Shown here piece after piece: positions 24,546 to 33,134 of a DNA stretch of 64,000 nucleotides. Both the position numbers and the translations under genes were made by a program. Below the pieces are notes generated by a model, which did not search any database, was not told the DNA's origin, and worked only from the letters and a program-made list of their open reading frames with translations. This DNA comes from Ktedonobacter sp. SOSP1-85 (lineage in GTDB: Bacteria > Chloroflexota > Ktedonobacteria > Ktedonobacterales > Ktedonobacteraceae), in the NCBI RefSeq assembly GCF_016587415.1, contig NZ_BNJI01000002.1, positions 744,001-808,000 on the forward strand. The letters run 5' to 3'. The stretch's first letter is position 1; the number at the start of each line of letters is the position of its first letter.

Positions 24546-24850
24546 TACCATAGGTGCCTGATAATGATTCCGCCGGCAAATTTGAAACGCGCAGATCTCG
24601 GTAGGGACCCGGTTTACCGCGTCCGAAAGCGATTCATCGCCTGTGGGCGCAGCCCGAAAGATGCTGAAAAAGACCTTTCACATCACCATGCGCTTGCCAC
24701 AGCGCAAAAACACGGCTGCGCCCACAGGCCATAAATGGCGTTTGGACGCGATAAATCGGGTCCCTACCAATAATTCGGGCGTTTCGCACAAGCCTGTTCG
24801 GACAACTTGACAAAATTTGCCGGCGGAATCATAAATCGGGTGCCTATGAT
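24546..24850. repeat. Nested palindromic element of about 305 bp, MITE-like
   Basis: Outer arms ATGATTCCGCCGGCAAATTT (24564-24583) and its exact complement (24813-24832) are extended outward by the related TACCATAGGTGCC and GGTGCCTATGATA. Inside lies a second pair of about 55 bp (24600-24655 and 24714-24768), starting GGTAGGGACCCG and ending GCCTGTGGGCGCAGCC, about 87 percent identical. Outer and inner ends share a TAGGxACCCGATTTAT-type motif, as if one element had inserted in a relative. No gene is inside. Confidence 0.7.
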
Positions 24851-25112
24851 ACGTGAAAATAGTTCGCCTGGTATTCCAAGATTATGTTTTTAAGAGAATA
24901 TTAGCAGCGTAGTCCCCACAGCCCCATCCCCAGAACTTCCGCTAGAAATACCACCGCCGACACGGTCAATTACCACTTTTGGTAGATCTCACTACCACCA
25001 CTTATCGCCTATACTTCAAACATCACCAATCAACAAAGTAGTGCTCACAAATAAAACGGACATCTGATAAGCCAGTTCATATCATTCAGCAAAACAGAAA
25101 AGAGTTTTACAC

Positions 25113-25322
25113 ATGCAGTTTCAGCCTTATAGCAGCCTCAAAATCGTTCATGATCAGCGGATTCAAGAAGCTCTGGAGCGCCATCGCCCTGACGCGGGGC
25201 ATACAGCACCAAAGCTAGAATGGCGCCAGGTGTTTGGAAAATTGTTCGCGCGTTTCCATCACCAGCCCGATTGCCAGCCAACAGGCTCCTTAGCCCTGGC
25301 GAGAAAACCCCAGTCCTGCTAA
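25113..25322 (+). CDS. Possible small protein, 69 residues
   Basis: The frame starts MQFQPYSSLKIVHDQRIQEA, an amphipathic helix-like stretch, but turns into a low-complexity, Pro/His-rich second half. Only a weak AAAAGAG lies before the ATG. A hairpin (25357-25407) follows the stop. No family is recognised. It could be a chance frame or a gene whose 3' part has decayed. Confidence 0.3.
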   Translation: MQFQPYSSLKIVHDQRIQEALERHRPDAGHTAPKLEWRQVFGKLFARFHHQPDCQPTGSLALARKPQSC

Positions 25323-25328
25323 GGAAGC

Positions 25329-25407
25329 GACTTCTCGCCACTGCGTGGCTCGCATATAGAGGGTATGGTGATGAACTGGCTGTGCTAGTTCATCACCATA
25401 CCCTCTA
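25329..25407. repeat. Repeat D flank (copy 1) and 21-bp perfect hairpin
   Basis: GACTTCTCGCCACTGCGTGG and three more bases (25329-25351) recur at 26335-26357 with two changes. Directly after it, perfect 21-bp arms (25357-25377, 25387-25407) beginning TAGAGGGTATGGTGATGAAC form a hairpin. The hairpin lies six bases past the stop of the VOC gene at 25413 and may terminate it. Confidence 0.7.
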
Positions 25408-25412
25408 CCTTA

Positions 25413-26312
25413 TTATTGTAGACCAGTCTGCACAGCTGCCAGGGTGGTGATGGGCACGCTGGTGACGAGCAGACCATTGCCGAAGGGGTCACGCAGGGCG
25501 AGCGTGTGGGCGTCGCTGCGCTCTACGAGGTAGCTGGTGGTCTGGAGGCGCTCGTAGATACGCTCAAGCTCTGTGTCATTGGGAAGTTGCAGCGTGTAGA
25601 AGCGCAGGCCGACAGCGTTGGAGGGAGGGGGTGGCGCGCCCTGGCTCTCCCAGGTGTTGAGGCCGATATGGTGGTGATAGCCGCCAGCGGAGACGAAGAG
25701 CGCTCCACGCCAGCTCTGCATGATATCAAAGCCTAGCAGGTCGTGATAAAACTCCTCGGCCTTCTGGATATCTGCGATACGCAGGTGCATATGGCCCAGG
25801 CGCGTGCCAGCGGGCAGGCCATTCCAGGGGCGGTTCTGACTCTGAGCCTCGGCCAGGAGCGCATCGACATCGATAGGAGCGTTGGCCATCTGGACCTCGT
25901 TCTCCTTCATCGGCCATTCTGAGCGTGGGCGGTCACGGTAGATCTCAATGCCGTTGCCATCGGGATCAGAAAGATAGAAGGCCTCGCTGACAAGGTGATC
26001 GGCCATGCCGTCAACGGGGGTACGAGACTGGGCCAGGTGCAGCACGACATAGGCCAGGTCTTCGCGTGAGGGCACCAGGATCGCGAAGTGATAGAGGCCG
26101 GTGGTATGGGGTGGTTGTGGCTGAGCCTGCTCTTGCTCTACAAGTGCCAGCAGAGCAGTATCGCCCGCGCCCAATAGCGCCGACTGCGCGCTCTGTTCAA
26201 GAACCTGGAAGCCCAGGCTCTGCTGGTAGTACTCCAGGGAGCGGTCTAGTGACGAGACCGCGATGGTCACCAGGCCGGTATGGGTCTCCGGTGACAGCGT
26301 GAATTTCTCCAT
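25413..26312 (-). CDS. VOC family protein, CatE-like two-domain glyoxalase/extradiol dioxygenase
   Basis: A 299-residue protein with two vicinal-oxygen-chelate halves. The first begins HTGLVTIAVSSLDRSLEYYQ and ends SDPDGNGIEIYRDR; the second begins GHMHLRIADIQKAEEFYHDL and includes YHHHIGLNTW and DPFGNGLLV. Metal ligands would be His and Glu from these strands. The layout is that of B. subtilis CatE-like (YfiE) catechol-2,3-dioxygenase homologues, though the substrate is not certain. The longer open frame to 26414 is rejected because it runs through a hairpin; ATG at 26312 starts the conserved domain. Confidence 0.88.
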   Translation of the reverse strand: MEKFTLSPETHTGLVTIAVSSLDRSLEYYQQSLGFQVLEQSAQSALLGAGDTALLALVEQEQAQPQPPHTTGLYHFAILVPSREDLAYVVLHLAQSRTPVDGMADHLVSEAFYLSDPDGNGIEIYRDRPRSEWPMKENEVQMANAPIDVDALLAEAQSQNRPWNGLPAGTRLGHMHLRIADIQKAEEFYHDLLGFDIMQSWRGALFVSAGGYHHHIGLNTWESQGAPPPPSNAVGLRFYTLQLPNDTELERIYERLQTTSYLVERSDAHTLALRDPFGNGLLVTSVPITTLAAVQTGLQ

Positions 26313-26334
26313 CTTTTCTGTCTTTCTTGTCGTT

Positions 26335-26424
26335 GACTTCTCGCCACTATGTGGCTCTACATGGGGTATGATGTATGTGGCGGGCAGGCTGCGCCTGCCC
26401 GCCACATACATCATACCCCATGTA
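26335..26424. repeat. Repeat D flank (copy 2) and 32-bp perfect hairpin upstream of the VOC gene
   Basis: The flank at 26335-26357 matches 25329-25351 at 21 of 23 positions. The following arms (26358-26389 and 26393-26424, beginning TACATGGGGTATGATGTATG) pair perfectly over 32 bp with a 3-nt loop. The hairpin sequence is unrelated to the one next to flank copy 1. Together the two D flanks bracket the VOC gene. Confidence 0.7.
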
Positions 26425-26466
26425 AGCTATTGAGAGATAGGTGAGCGGTTCGTTCACGATGTAATA

Positions 26467-26568
26467 TTGTAGGGTCCAAGCTAGCATGGACTCCGAGCGC
26501 AGCGACCATCCCGACGTCGGGGTGTCGGCCTGCGAGCCTCGGAGTCCATGCCAGCATGGACCCTACAA
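26467..26568. repeat. Repeat C, copy 1
   Basis: Arms 26467-26497 and 26538-26568 begin TTGTAGGGTCCA and differ at two of 31 positions. The 40-nt centre holds a smaller imperfect palindrome around CCGACGTCGG. A shorter relative stands at 28647-28714. The pair brackets the S53 peptidase gene. Confidence 0.75.
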
Positions 26569-26651
26569 GTCATTTGGGCAGAAGGGTTGGCTCTCCTGCC
26601 TTGCCGGAGAAAGGTATTACAGCCTCAGTAGCCGCGTACGCCAGTAGCGGG

Positions 26652-28430
26652 TTACAACAGGCCCTCTACGGTTGCGTAGAAATCTGTCAGGTTGGGTGCG
26701 CCCAGGCCGGTGGCATAGTCCCAGCCTTTGGTCGCGGGATAATACAGGTTATCCCCCTTTGTGATGTCGTAGAAGGGATGCCCCTTGCTCTGATTCGCGT
26801 GCGCTACTTCATAGAAGAGATCGGTACTAAAGACATACATCTTGTGTTTGACGATCAGCTTCTGGTTCAGCAGTGCCATGCCCGCGGCCCAGATCGGCGT
26901 GGCCGCGCTGGTTCCCGCGAAATTGTACCACTCGCCCTTGTAGAATACGGCCAGGTTCTTGGCGGCGGCAGCAATATCAGGCACCTGGCGATGACCATTG
27001 GAGTAGCTGTTCTTCAGACCTGTGGCATCGGCATACTGCGGCTGATCGAATGCACTGCTCAGGCCGCCACCACTGCCCCACTGGTTTTCACACTTGCTTT
27101 TATCTGAGCCATCCTGCCAGACGACCTCGCTGCTGCGATTGCCCTGCCCATCCACGCTTAATTGTGTTCCACCTACCGCTGTCGCATAGGGATCGGAGGC
27201 GGGATAACTCACACCTAGCTGATTCCACTCACGATTAGAGAAGGCGCCACAGTCCATGCTAGCGATAAAGACAGTCATATGCTCGGCATCGGTCAACAGT
27301 TGCAGGTTGGTGCTCATGGCGTTATAGACTTCTGGAGTCATGTCTGCCTCCGCCCCACCCCAACTGATGCTCACCACGCTCGACTTCTTTGAATTTGCAT
27401 TGTCGTTCGCGATTTTGGCCAGGATGTCATTGAAGACGTTCCAGGAGCCAACTCCCTGCTCGTCAACGCCCTGGTAAACATTGATGTTTGCGTAGGGGGC
27501 CAGACCCGCCACCATGTCGATATCGAGGGTCGACTCGCCTATGCCCTTACCGGCTGGTGGCTCCTGACCGACATTGACAACATTAAAGTTGCCTTTATAG
27601 CCGACGCAATCGAAATAGCCCTGCGCGTCACTCTGGTCAAAGCTCTCTAGTTCCACCAGGTTGACAGTCATGCCTTTGCCCGAGAAGCCCTCTTTCCAGA
27701 AGCTATCATAGCCATAGGCGTGCGCGACCTGCTGGTTATCCAGGGTCTGGTTATCAAGGAAACAATTGTCGGCATGTGCCGTCTGCTTGCTAGCGCTAGT
27801 TAAGGGGCTGGCCTTCTGGAGGCCCGCGTGCCCGGTTGGCGCCTGGCTGTAGTTATCCAGGCCATTGATTCCAACGATGCGATCCTTCATAAAGTCAGGA
27901 ATCTTGGGGGCCGTCTCCGGCGCGTAGAAGACGCGGCCATTTTTGAGCTTATGCTGCACAAAGCGGGTCTGCAAGAGACGCTCGAGGAGGCTGGCCTTGG
28001 CATCGACGGTGAGGTTAGTATGCAGTGTATCCAGGCTCAGGCTCACGCCATCGACGCCAAGATACTGCTTAATCTTTGCATACTGCTCATCAGTAATACC
28101 AATTTTATTCGCTTCCTGCTTAAGATCAACACCCGAGTCAGCCTTGTCCTTGAGTGCTTTCAACTTCTTCAATTCATCTTGATTGGCCTTGAAAGTGATT
28201 ATAACGTGCAGCTTTGTATCGGGTGGCAACGGGCCAATGGTTGGAGAGTTAAGCCCGTCGGGCGGAATATGCAAATCATAGTCTACATATTGCACATTGG
28301 TTGGGGTAGGGGTAGGGTTCGCTGTCGTCTTGTCGCCGGAACTACATGCCATGAGCAAGACGGCCAGCAGACTCAAGACCGAAATCGTGGTAGAGAAACG
28401 TTTCCTCGCGCCACTATAACATCCTTGCAT
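26652..28430 (-). CDS. S53 family serine-carboxyl peptidase (sedolisin/kumamolisin-like), lipoprotein
   Basis: A 592-residue secreted acid peptidase precursor. A signal peptide ends in a lipobox LLMAC (Cys about 29), followed by a Thr/Pro linker. The pro-domain (about 45-200) includes ITDEQYAKIKQYLG and FVQHKLKNGRVFYAP. The catalytic domain has the ExxxD pair in GESTLDID (Glu299, Asp303), the oxyanion Asp in SMDCGAF (about 393) and the Ser of FAGTSAATP (about 508). The calcium site TKGWDYATGLGAPN ends the domain. It would digest proteins outside the cell at low pH. Lipid anchoring is unusual for this mostly soluble family. An AAGGAG lies eleven bases before the start. Confidence 0.93.
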   Translation of the reverse strand: MQGCYSGARKRFSTTISVLSLLAVLLMACSSGDKTTANPTPTPTNVQYVDYDLHIPPDGLNSPTIGPLPPDTKLHVIITFKANQDELKKLKALKDKADSGVDLKQEANKIGITDEQYAKIKQYLGVDGVSLSLDTLHTNLTVDAKASLLERLLQTRFVQHKLKNGRVFYAPETAPKIPDFMKDRIVGINGLDNYSQAPTGHAGLQKASPLTSASKQTAHADNCFLDNQTLDNQQVAHAYGYDSFWKEGFSGKGMTVNLVELESFDQSDAQGYFDCVGYKGNFNVVNVGQEPPAGKGIGESTLDIDMVAGLAPYANINVYQGVDEQGVGSWNVFNDILAKIANDNANSKKSSVVSISWGGAEADMTPEVYNAMSTNLQLLTDAEHMTVFIASMDCGAFSNREWNQLGVSYPASDPYATAVGGTQLSVDGQGNRSSEVVWQDGSDKSKCENQWGSGGGLSSAFDQPQYADATGLKNSYSNGHRQVPDIAAAAKNLAVFYKGEWYNFAGTSAATPIWAAGMALLNQKLIVKHKMYVFSTDLFYEVAHANQSKGHPFYDITKGDNLYYPATKGWDYATGLGAPNLTDFYATVEGLL

Positions 28431-28646
28431 AGGTTCATTTGCTCCTTAATTTCATAGTATATATAAAGTGTCACAGATGCTTATGAATCCGCGGCAAGAG
28501 GACAGAAGTCCCCTGGACCCGAGGATAAGAGTGCACTGGAGTGCAAAGTATGGGGGGACGTCCACACTTTACACACCATTACATTCTCTACCCGCAGTCA
28601 TATGTAGCCCTTAAGTGTCTATTGGTTTGTTCACAAAGAAAGTGGG

Positions 28647-28714
28647 TGTAGGGTCCATGCTTGTTGCATGGCCTCTGCTCACCCGGGAGAGTCCATGCAA
28701 GCATGGATCCTACA
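28647..28714. repeat. Repeat C, copy 2
   Basis: TGTAGGGTCCATGCTTG pairs with CAAGCATGGATCCTACA, one mismatch, and the next bases continue with a one-base bulge. Sequence matches the arms of the copy at 26467. Confidence 0.7.
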
Positions 28715-28875
28715 AACTTGGTAAATTCGCTACTAAGCAGATAAGAGTACATAGACGAAAAGTAGTATAGTTGAGAATATAACAGAAAACATCACCCTTG
28801 TTGGTGATTCATTTCACAATTGCGAAAATTTCAGCAGAACGCGGAACCCAACCGTACCCATCATATGTAAACGCG

Positions 28876-28900
28876 TGCGCTTGCCCCCGAATGGGGGTCC
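28876..28900. repeat. Partial repeat B hairpin
   Basis: GTGCGCTTGCCCCCGAATGG, followed by GGGTCC, matches the first hairpin of repeat B copy 1, but the outer stem and second hairpin are missing. It ends 17 bases past the LuxR stop at 28917. Confidence 0.45.
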
Positions 28901-28916
28901 CCAGCGTCGTCCCACC

Positions 28917-31900
28917 CTAGCGTAAAGGAAGGCGCTGGACCAGGGCGATGGCATCCAGGCGTCGATTGACACCCAGCTTGCGATAGATACTCGTAACGTG
29001 TGTTTTAATTGTGTTGCGCGAGACGATCAGCGTCTCTGCCATTTCCGCATAGGTCTGTCCACCCATCAGCAGACGTAACACTCGTTGCTCCTGGGTTGTG
29101 AGCGGTTCAAGAAGGACCTGGGAGAGCGGCTTGTCACCCGGTGTGAGCATATGTGTTGGCTCTACCTGAGACGCTTGCTCCATCTTCTTGCGCGCTCTCC
29201 GGGCCTTCTCTTCTTTGAAGGACTGGAGCAATAGCGAGATATGTGAGATCGAGAGAGTGGGAAATGCGTTGGCTGTATCTTCCATACCAGGCGTGTCGTC
29301 GAGGAAGCTCTGAAGCACCTGCTCCATCGCTTCTCCGGCATCGAGATATGGGCGAATATGCCCCTCTGTCTCTGTTAGCATTAGCAAGTGGGCCGCGATC
29401 TGCCTGGCCTGAGAGAGGTCGCCAGAGCCATGGAGCGCCGCGACCTGGAGTGCCAGCAGGGGTATAATATCCCATGCTCGCTGGCCCTGTTCCGCGTTTG
29501 CCAGGAGGTGCGCCAGGACGTGTTGTGCCTCTGCGTATTGCTTCTGGGCAATATAGGCTCGAACCAGCGCCATGTGCTCCCATTCATCGTTGTTTTCTAG
29601 CGCTCCTGGTTCAAAGACATACGCGGATGTCCAGGCCCTGGTTGCCGTAAGATTCCCCTGCGCTAACCAGAGATCCACGCGTGCAGCCGTTACTTTGACG
29701 CGATGAATTTCAAGTTTATTGCGTCCAAGCAATGCCTCGGACTCCTGAAGCGCCTGTTCCGCCTCCGCCAGGTCTCCCATCGCGATAGAAACCATAACCT
29801 GAGAGTAATATCCCAACATGAAGAGGTCTAGATTCTGCCAGGAGCGGGCGTTCTGCAACAGGTGGTGTAGATGTGCTTGTGCCTCCGCCAGGTTATTCCA
29901 CACCAGGTGCAATTCAATCAGAGTGAGGTGCAGGTAGCCGCGTGTCGTCATCTGCCCCTCCATCTGATCCAGCAACTCAAGGGCGTTCAAACACTCCTGG
30001 TGAGACAGATGCATATAACCTGTCACCATGTAGGCATTCGCCAGCCACTGCATCATCTTAATAAGCATATAGCTATCCTGAGCCTGCTGCGCCAATGCCT
30101 TCGTTTTGCGCAGAGAGGGCACAAGCGGCGCGAAGTCGCCAAGCAAATGGTGACTCAGGACCATGCTGACCGTTGGTGGTAGTTTCCAGGCCACTTCGTC
30201 ATCTTTCACCAGTTCTTGCATCTCCTGGCTGAGCGCGTGCAATCGCTCGCCATCGCCTTCTTGATACACATCTCTCATGGCTTGCCACCCGCGCAACAGA
30301 CGAATGCGATTGGAGAGCCGAATTCGTTCTCTCTCTGTGAGCAGGTCTTGCTGGCTGCGCTGGAGCATCTGCTCTACAGCGGAAATTGTCTGCTCTACCT
30401 GGAGGCGCATTTTCGCGCGGTGGTTATCTGCCATATAGAGCGTATTATGCAAAAGATGCAGAGCGGAGGAGAGCGCGAGCGCGGCATGCACCTGTAGCAC
30501 CGCCTCGGGTAGGCCCATGATCCAGGTATGTAAGGTTTGTGCTTCTCCTCGCAGCCACATCTGGTCAGCGACGCGCTCCATGAGAGACGCGGCATAGCTG
30601 TAGTCTTCTGCCTGCAAGGCATAGGCAATGGCCTCTCGCACATCCCCATGCTGCTCATGCCAGCGAGCCGCGCGTTGCTGGAGCAGCGGTATCATCTCTG
30701 GTTGTGTGGTCCGTAAACGGACGAGCAACGCCTCACGAAAGAGAGCATGCACACGATACCAGCGCAGCTCCTCATCTAGAGGCACCAGGAAGAGGTTAGC
30801 GCGCACCCCTGCCTCTAGAAGCTCCCAGCTATTGGCCTGAGCGGTAACAGCCTGGCAGAGAGAGGCCGTCATCTGATTGAGGATGGAGGTGTGGAGCAAA
30901 AACTCCTGCAAAGCCTGTGGCTGGCCAACCAGGATTTCCTCCTGTATATAATGCAACAGGTGGCGATGGCCGCCGGAAAAGGTCCGCACAAAGGTAGAAG
31001 GGTCCACATGGTGACGCATAGAAAGCGCCGCCAACTGTAAGCCCGCGACCCAGCCCTCAGTGCGACTCGCCAGCGTCGCTATCGCTGCCTCCTCCAGCGA
31101 GAGCGCCATTGTGTGCGTCAAGAAGTGCGCAGCCTCTTCGGTCTGAAAGCGCAGATCCACGTCCCTCAATTCTAAGAGCTGATTGCGAACACGCAGGCGC
31201 GCGAGCGGGAACGGTGGGTCGACTCGGCTGGCAATCACAAGATGCACATCTGCTGGCAGGTGCTCAAGCAGGTAGAGGAACGTATCTTGCACGGATTGCT
31301 CACCGATCACATGATAGTCATCCAGCACAAGCACGATTGGTTCGGCCAGGGCGCTCAACTCATTGAGCAGTGTCATCAGAATGGTGGTAAGTGGAGGAGG
31401 TTGCGCTGCACGCAGCATCGCCAGGACCGTCTTGCCCAACCTGGGCAAACTGGTACGCAACGCCGCGAGTATGGAGATCCAGAAGCGCGCTGGATCATTG
31501 TCCAGTTCATCCAGCGACAACCAGGCAATAGAGCAGGTAGAGCGTGCCGCCCACGCGGAGAGGAGTGTCGTCTTGCCCCAGCCAGCCGAGGCGGAGATCA
31601 GCGTCAGAGGATAGGAGAGAGCAGTATCAAGTTGGTCCAGCAGGCGTTCGCGTGTTACCAGTAGAGCTGGCAAGCGGGGATGAGAGAGCCTGGTCTCTAC
31701 CAGTTGCAGCATTTGTCCCGTCTCAGGCGGTGGCGGGATTGGCGTAGGGGTGGCGGGCACCTGCTCGCTATTGAGAGCTCTGGCTACCTCTTCCAGGCGC
31801 GCGAACGTCAGGTTGGCTTCTCGTCCGATATAGCGCTTACGTGTATGATTAGCAACAGTGTGATAGGCATACCAGTACCCTGACCCTCGTGACCGGCCCT

Positions 31901-32084
31901 CTTTCAGCATGCTCAGGTGGCCATACTGACCTTGAAAGGTGAAAGAAGTGTGCGTTGAAAGCCAGTCAAGCCAGCGCTTTTCCTCGCCTGGCCCTAATAG
32001 CTGTGGTGGATTATCAGGCGTATGAAGGATATAGGTGTTGTTCTCGGAGGACCAGGTAAGGGCATGAGTGGGTGATTTTGGCAT
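28917..32084 (-). CDS. MalT-like LuxR family ATPase regulator (1055 residues) with extra N-terminal domain
   Basis: A MalT-type regulator. Residues 35-105 form an extra domain with WLDWL, TSFTFQGQYG, SGYWYAYHTV and KRYIGREANLTFARLEEVAR. The ATPase follows: Walker A SASAGWGKTT at about 164-173, Walker B IVLVLDDYH at about 250-258, and the MalT sensor region FQTEEAAHFL. About 450-950 is TPR-like. The C-terminus TTQEQRVLRLLMGGQTYAEM with SRNTIKTHVTSIYRKLGV is the LuxR helix-turn-helix. MalT binds a sugar inducer and ATP; this ligand is unknown. The same extra domain is present in the regulator at 58881. No target genes are obvious nearby. Confidence 0.92.
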   Translation of the reverse strand: MPKSPTHALTWSSENNTYILHTPDNPPQLLGPGEEKRWLDWLSTHTSFTFQGQYGHLSMLKEGRSRGSGYWYAYHTVANHTRKRYIGREANLTFARLEEVARALNSEQVPATPTPIPPPPETGQMLQLVETRLSHPRLPALLVTRERLLDQLDTALSYPLTLISASAGWGKTTLLSAWAARSTCSIAWLSLDELDNDPARFWISILAALRTSLPRLGKTVLAMLRAAQPPPLTTILMTLLNELSALAEPIVLVLDDYHVIGEQSVQDTFLYLLEHLPADVHLVIASRVDPPFPLARLRVRNQLLELRDVDLRFQTEEAAHFLTHTMALSLEEAAIATLASRTEGWVAGLQLAALSMRHHVDPSTFVRTFSGGHRHLLHYIQEEILVGQPQALQEFLLHTSILNQMTASLCQAVTAQANSWELLEAGVRANLFLVPLDEELRWYRVHALFREALLVRLRTTQPEMIPLLQQRAARWHEQHGDVREAIAYALQAEDYSYAASLMERVADQMWLRGEAQTLHTWIMGLPEAVLQVHAALALSSALHLLHNTLYMADNHRAKMRLQVEQTISAVEQMLQRSQQDLLTERERIRLSNRIRLLRGWQAMRDVYQEGDGERLHALSQEMQELVKDDEVAWKLPPTVSMVLSHHLLGDFAPLVPSLRKTKALAQQAQDSYMLIKMMQWLANAYMVTGYMHLSHQECLNALELLDQMEGQMTTRGYLHLTLIELHLVWNNLAEAQAHLHHLLQNARSWQNLDLFMLGYYSQVMVSIAMGDLAEAEQALQESEALLGRNKLEIHRVKVTAARVDLWLAQGNLTATRAWTSAYVFEPGALENNDEWEHMALVRAYIAQKQYAEAQHVLAHLLANAEQGQRAWDIIPLLALQVAALHGSGDLSQARQIAAHLLMLTETEGHIRPYLDAGEAMEQVLQSFLDDTPGMEDTANAFPTLSISHISLLLQSFKEEKARRARKKMEQASQVEPTHMLTPGDKPLSQVLLEPLTTQEQRVLRLLMGGQTYAEMAETLIVSRNTIKTHVTSIYRKLGVNRRLDAIALVQRLPLR

Positions 32085-32178
32085 GAATTCCTTTCACAAA
32101 GTGTATTTCATCCCCAACTCCCCCAACACAAGCTGAGTATAGCAAAGACAAAGCATGGAAGCAAGCAGTATTGTAAGT

Positions 32179-32225
32179 GTATGGGCGGGTGGCGCGGACA
32201 GAATGCCCGCGCCACCCGCCCATAC
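32179..32225. terminator. Perfect 19-bp hairpin after the DrrAB-like operon
   Basis: GTATGGGCGGGTGGCGCGG (32179-32197) and its complement (32207-32225) flank a 9-nt loop, 28 bases past the stop of the ABC permease at 32253. It is probably the operon terminator or a 3'-stabilising hairpin. It also lies about 95 bases upstream of the LuxR start at 32084. Confidence 0.65.
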
Positions 32226-32252
32226 GTATACTTCTTGAGTGCCGCAAGCGTG

Positions 32253-33134
32253 CTACTGAACGATGCGTGGATAGAGCTGCGCGCCGATAATGATCAGGAT
32301 GGTTGTGACCACAAAGAGGATGCCGAAATCGGCTAGCAGGGCAGGAGCACTAATGCCGTCACCAATCATGAGCATGCGGACACCATCGACGAGATAGGTC
32401 AGCGGATTGATGTGCGCGATAACCTGAAGCCACGAGGGCATAATAGCGATAGGATAAATGGCATTACTGGCGAAGAACATGGGCATGGTAATTACCTGGC
32501 CAATGCCCATGACACGATCACGCGTCTTCAGCAGACAGGCGATGATCAGCGAGAGAGTTGAGAAGCAGGCAGCGCCCATCATGACCAGGACCAGGACGCC
32601 CAGGATCGCCAGCGGATTGGCATACATATGCACGCCTAGCAACAGCGCCAGCAGGTAGATGACAACGGCCTGGGGAAGCGAGCGAATGCCAGTAGAGAGG
32701 GCTTTGCCCAGTACAAGCGCGCCACGTGGCGTCGGGCTAGCGAGAAACTTATGGATCACCCCCAGGTCGCGCTCCCAGATGATGGCGATGCCAGCAAAGA
32801 TCGAGATGAAGAGCACGCTCTGTGAGAGAATACCGGGAGACATAAACTCCAGGTAACTAATCTTGCCCGTTGGGATAGCGCGAATGCGAGTAAAGACTTC
32901 ACCAAAGACGAGCAGCCAGAGAGCTGGCTGGACCGCGCGCATTATCAGGTCAGTGAAATCGTGGCGGATCTTGCGCACCTCCCACTCGGCGATGGTAAAG
33001 GTCTTGCGGAAGAAGTTGGACGTGACCGCTACAGGTGAATGTTGAAGCGCGATGGTGGTCGCGGGTTGTTGCGCCAACGATAGCTGTTCGCTAGCCAAGC
33101 CTTCGGGCCGTGCGTCTTGCTCGTGAAGTCTCAC
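32253..33134 (-). CDS. ABC-2 type transporter permease, DrrB-like
   Basis: About 293 residues. After a cytoplasmic N-terminus come six predicted helices with the ABC-2 signature: FMSPGILSQSVLFISIFAGI, then ERDLGVIHKFLASPTPRGAL, and NAIYPIAIMPSWLQVIAHIN near the end. GTG at 33134 is chosen over the ATG at 33209 because AGGAGG lies eight bases before it; the gene then overlaps the ATPase gene by 44 bases. With that ATPase it forms an exporter for drugs, lipids or natural products. The MarR gene upstream likely controls it. Confidence 0.9.
   Translation of the reverse strand: MRLHEQDARPEGLASEQLSLAQQPATTIALQHSPVAVTSNFFRKTFTIAEWEVRKIRHDFTDLIMRAVQPALWLLVFGEVFTRIRAIPTGKISYLEFMSPGILSQSVLFISIFAGIAIIWERDLGVIHKFLASPTPRGALVLGKALSTGIRSLPQAVVIYLLALLLGVHMYANPLAILGVLVLVMMGAACFSTLSLIIACLLKTRDRVMGIGQVITMPMFFASNAIYPIAIMPSWLQVIAHINPLTYLVDGVRMLMIGDGISAPALLADFGILFVVTTILIIIGAQLYPRIVQ

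Larger units (their letters stand above)
28431..28916. other. Spacer between the S53 and LuxR genes
   Basis: No gene is seen in about 490 bases. It contains repeat C copy 2 (28647-28714) and a partial repeat B hairpin, CCCCC-gaat-GGGGG (28884-28897), preceded by GTGCGCTTG as in repeat B copy 1. The part near 28431-28560 presumably holds the S53 promoter, but no clear boxes were found. Confidence 0.5.

Noticed and set aside
26313..26414. Longer N-terminus for the VOC protein
   Set aside because: The extension is encoded by a perfect 32-bp hairpin and its flank; the conserved domain starts at 26312.
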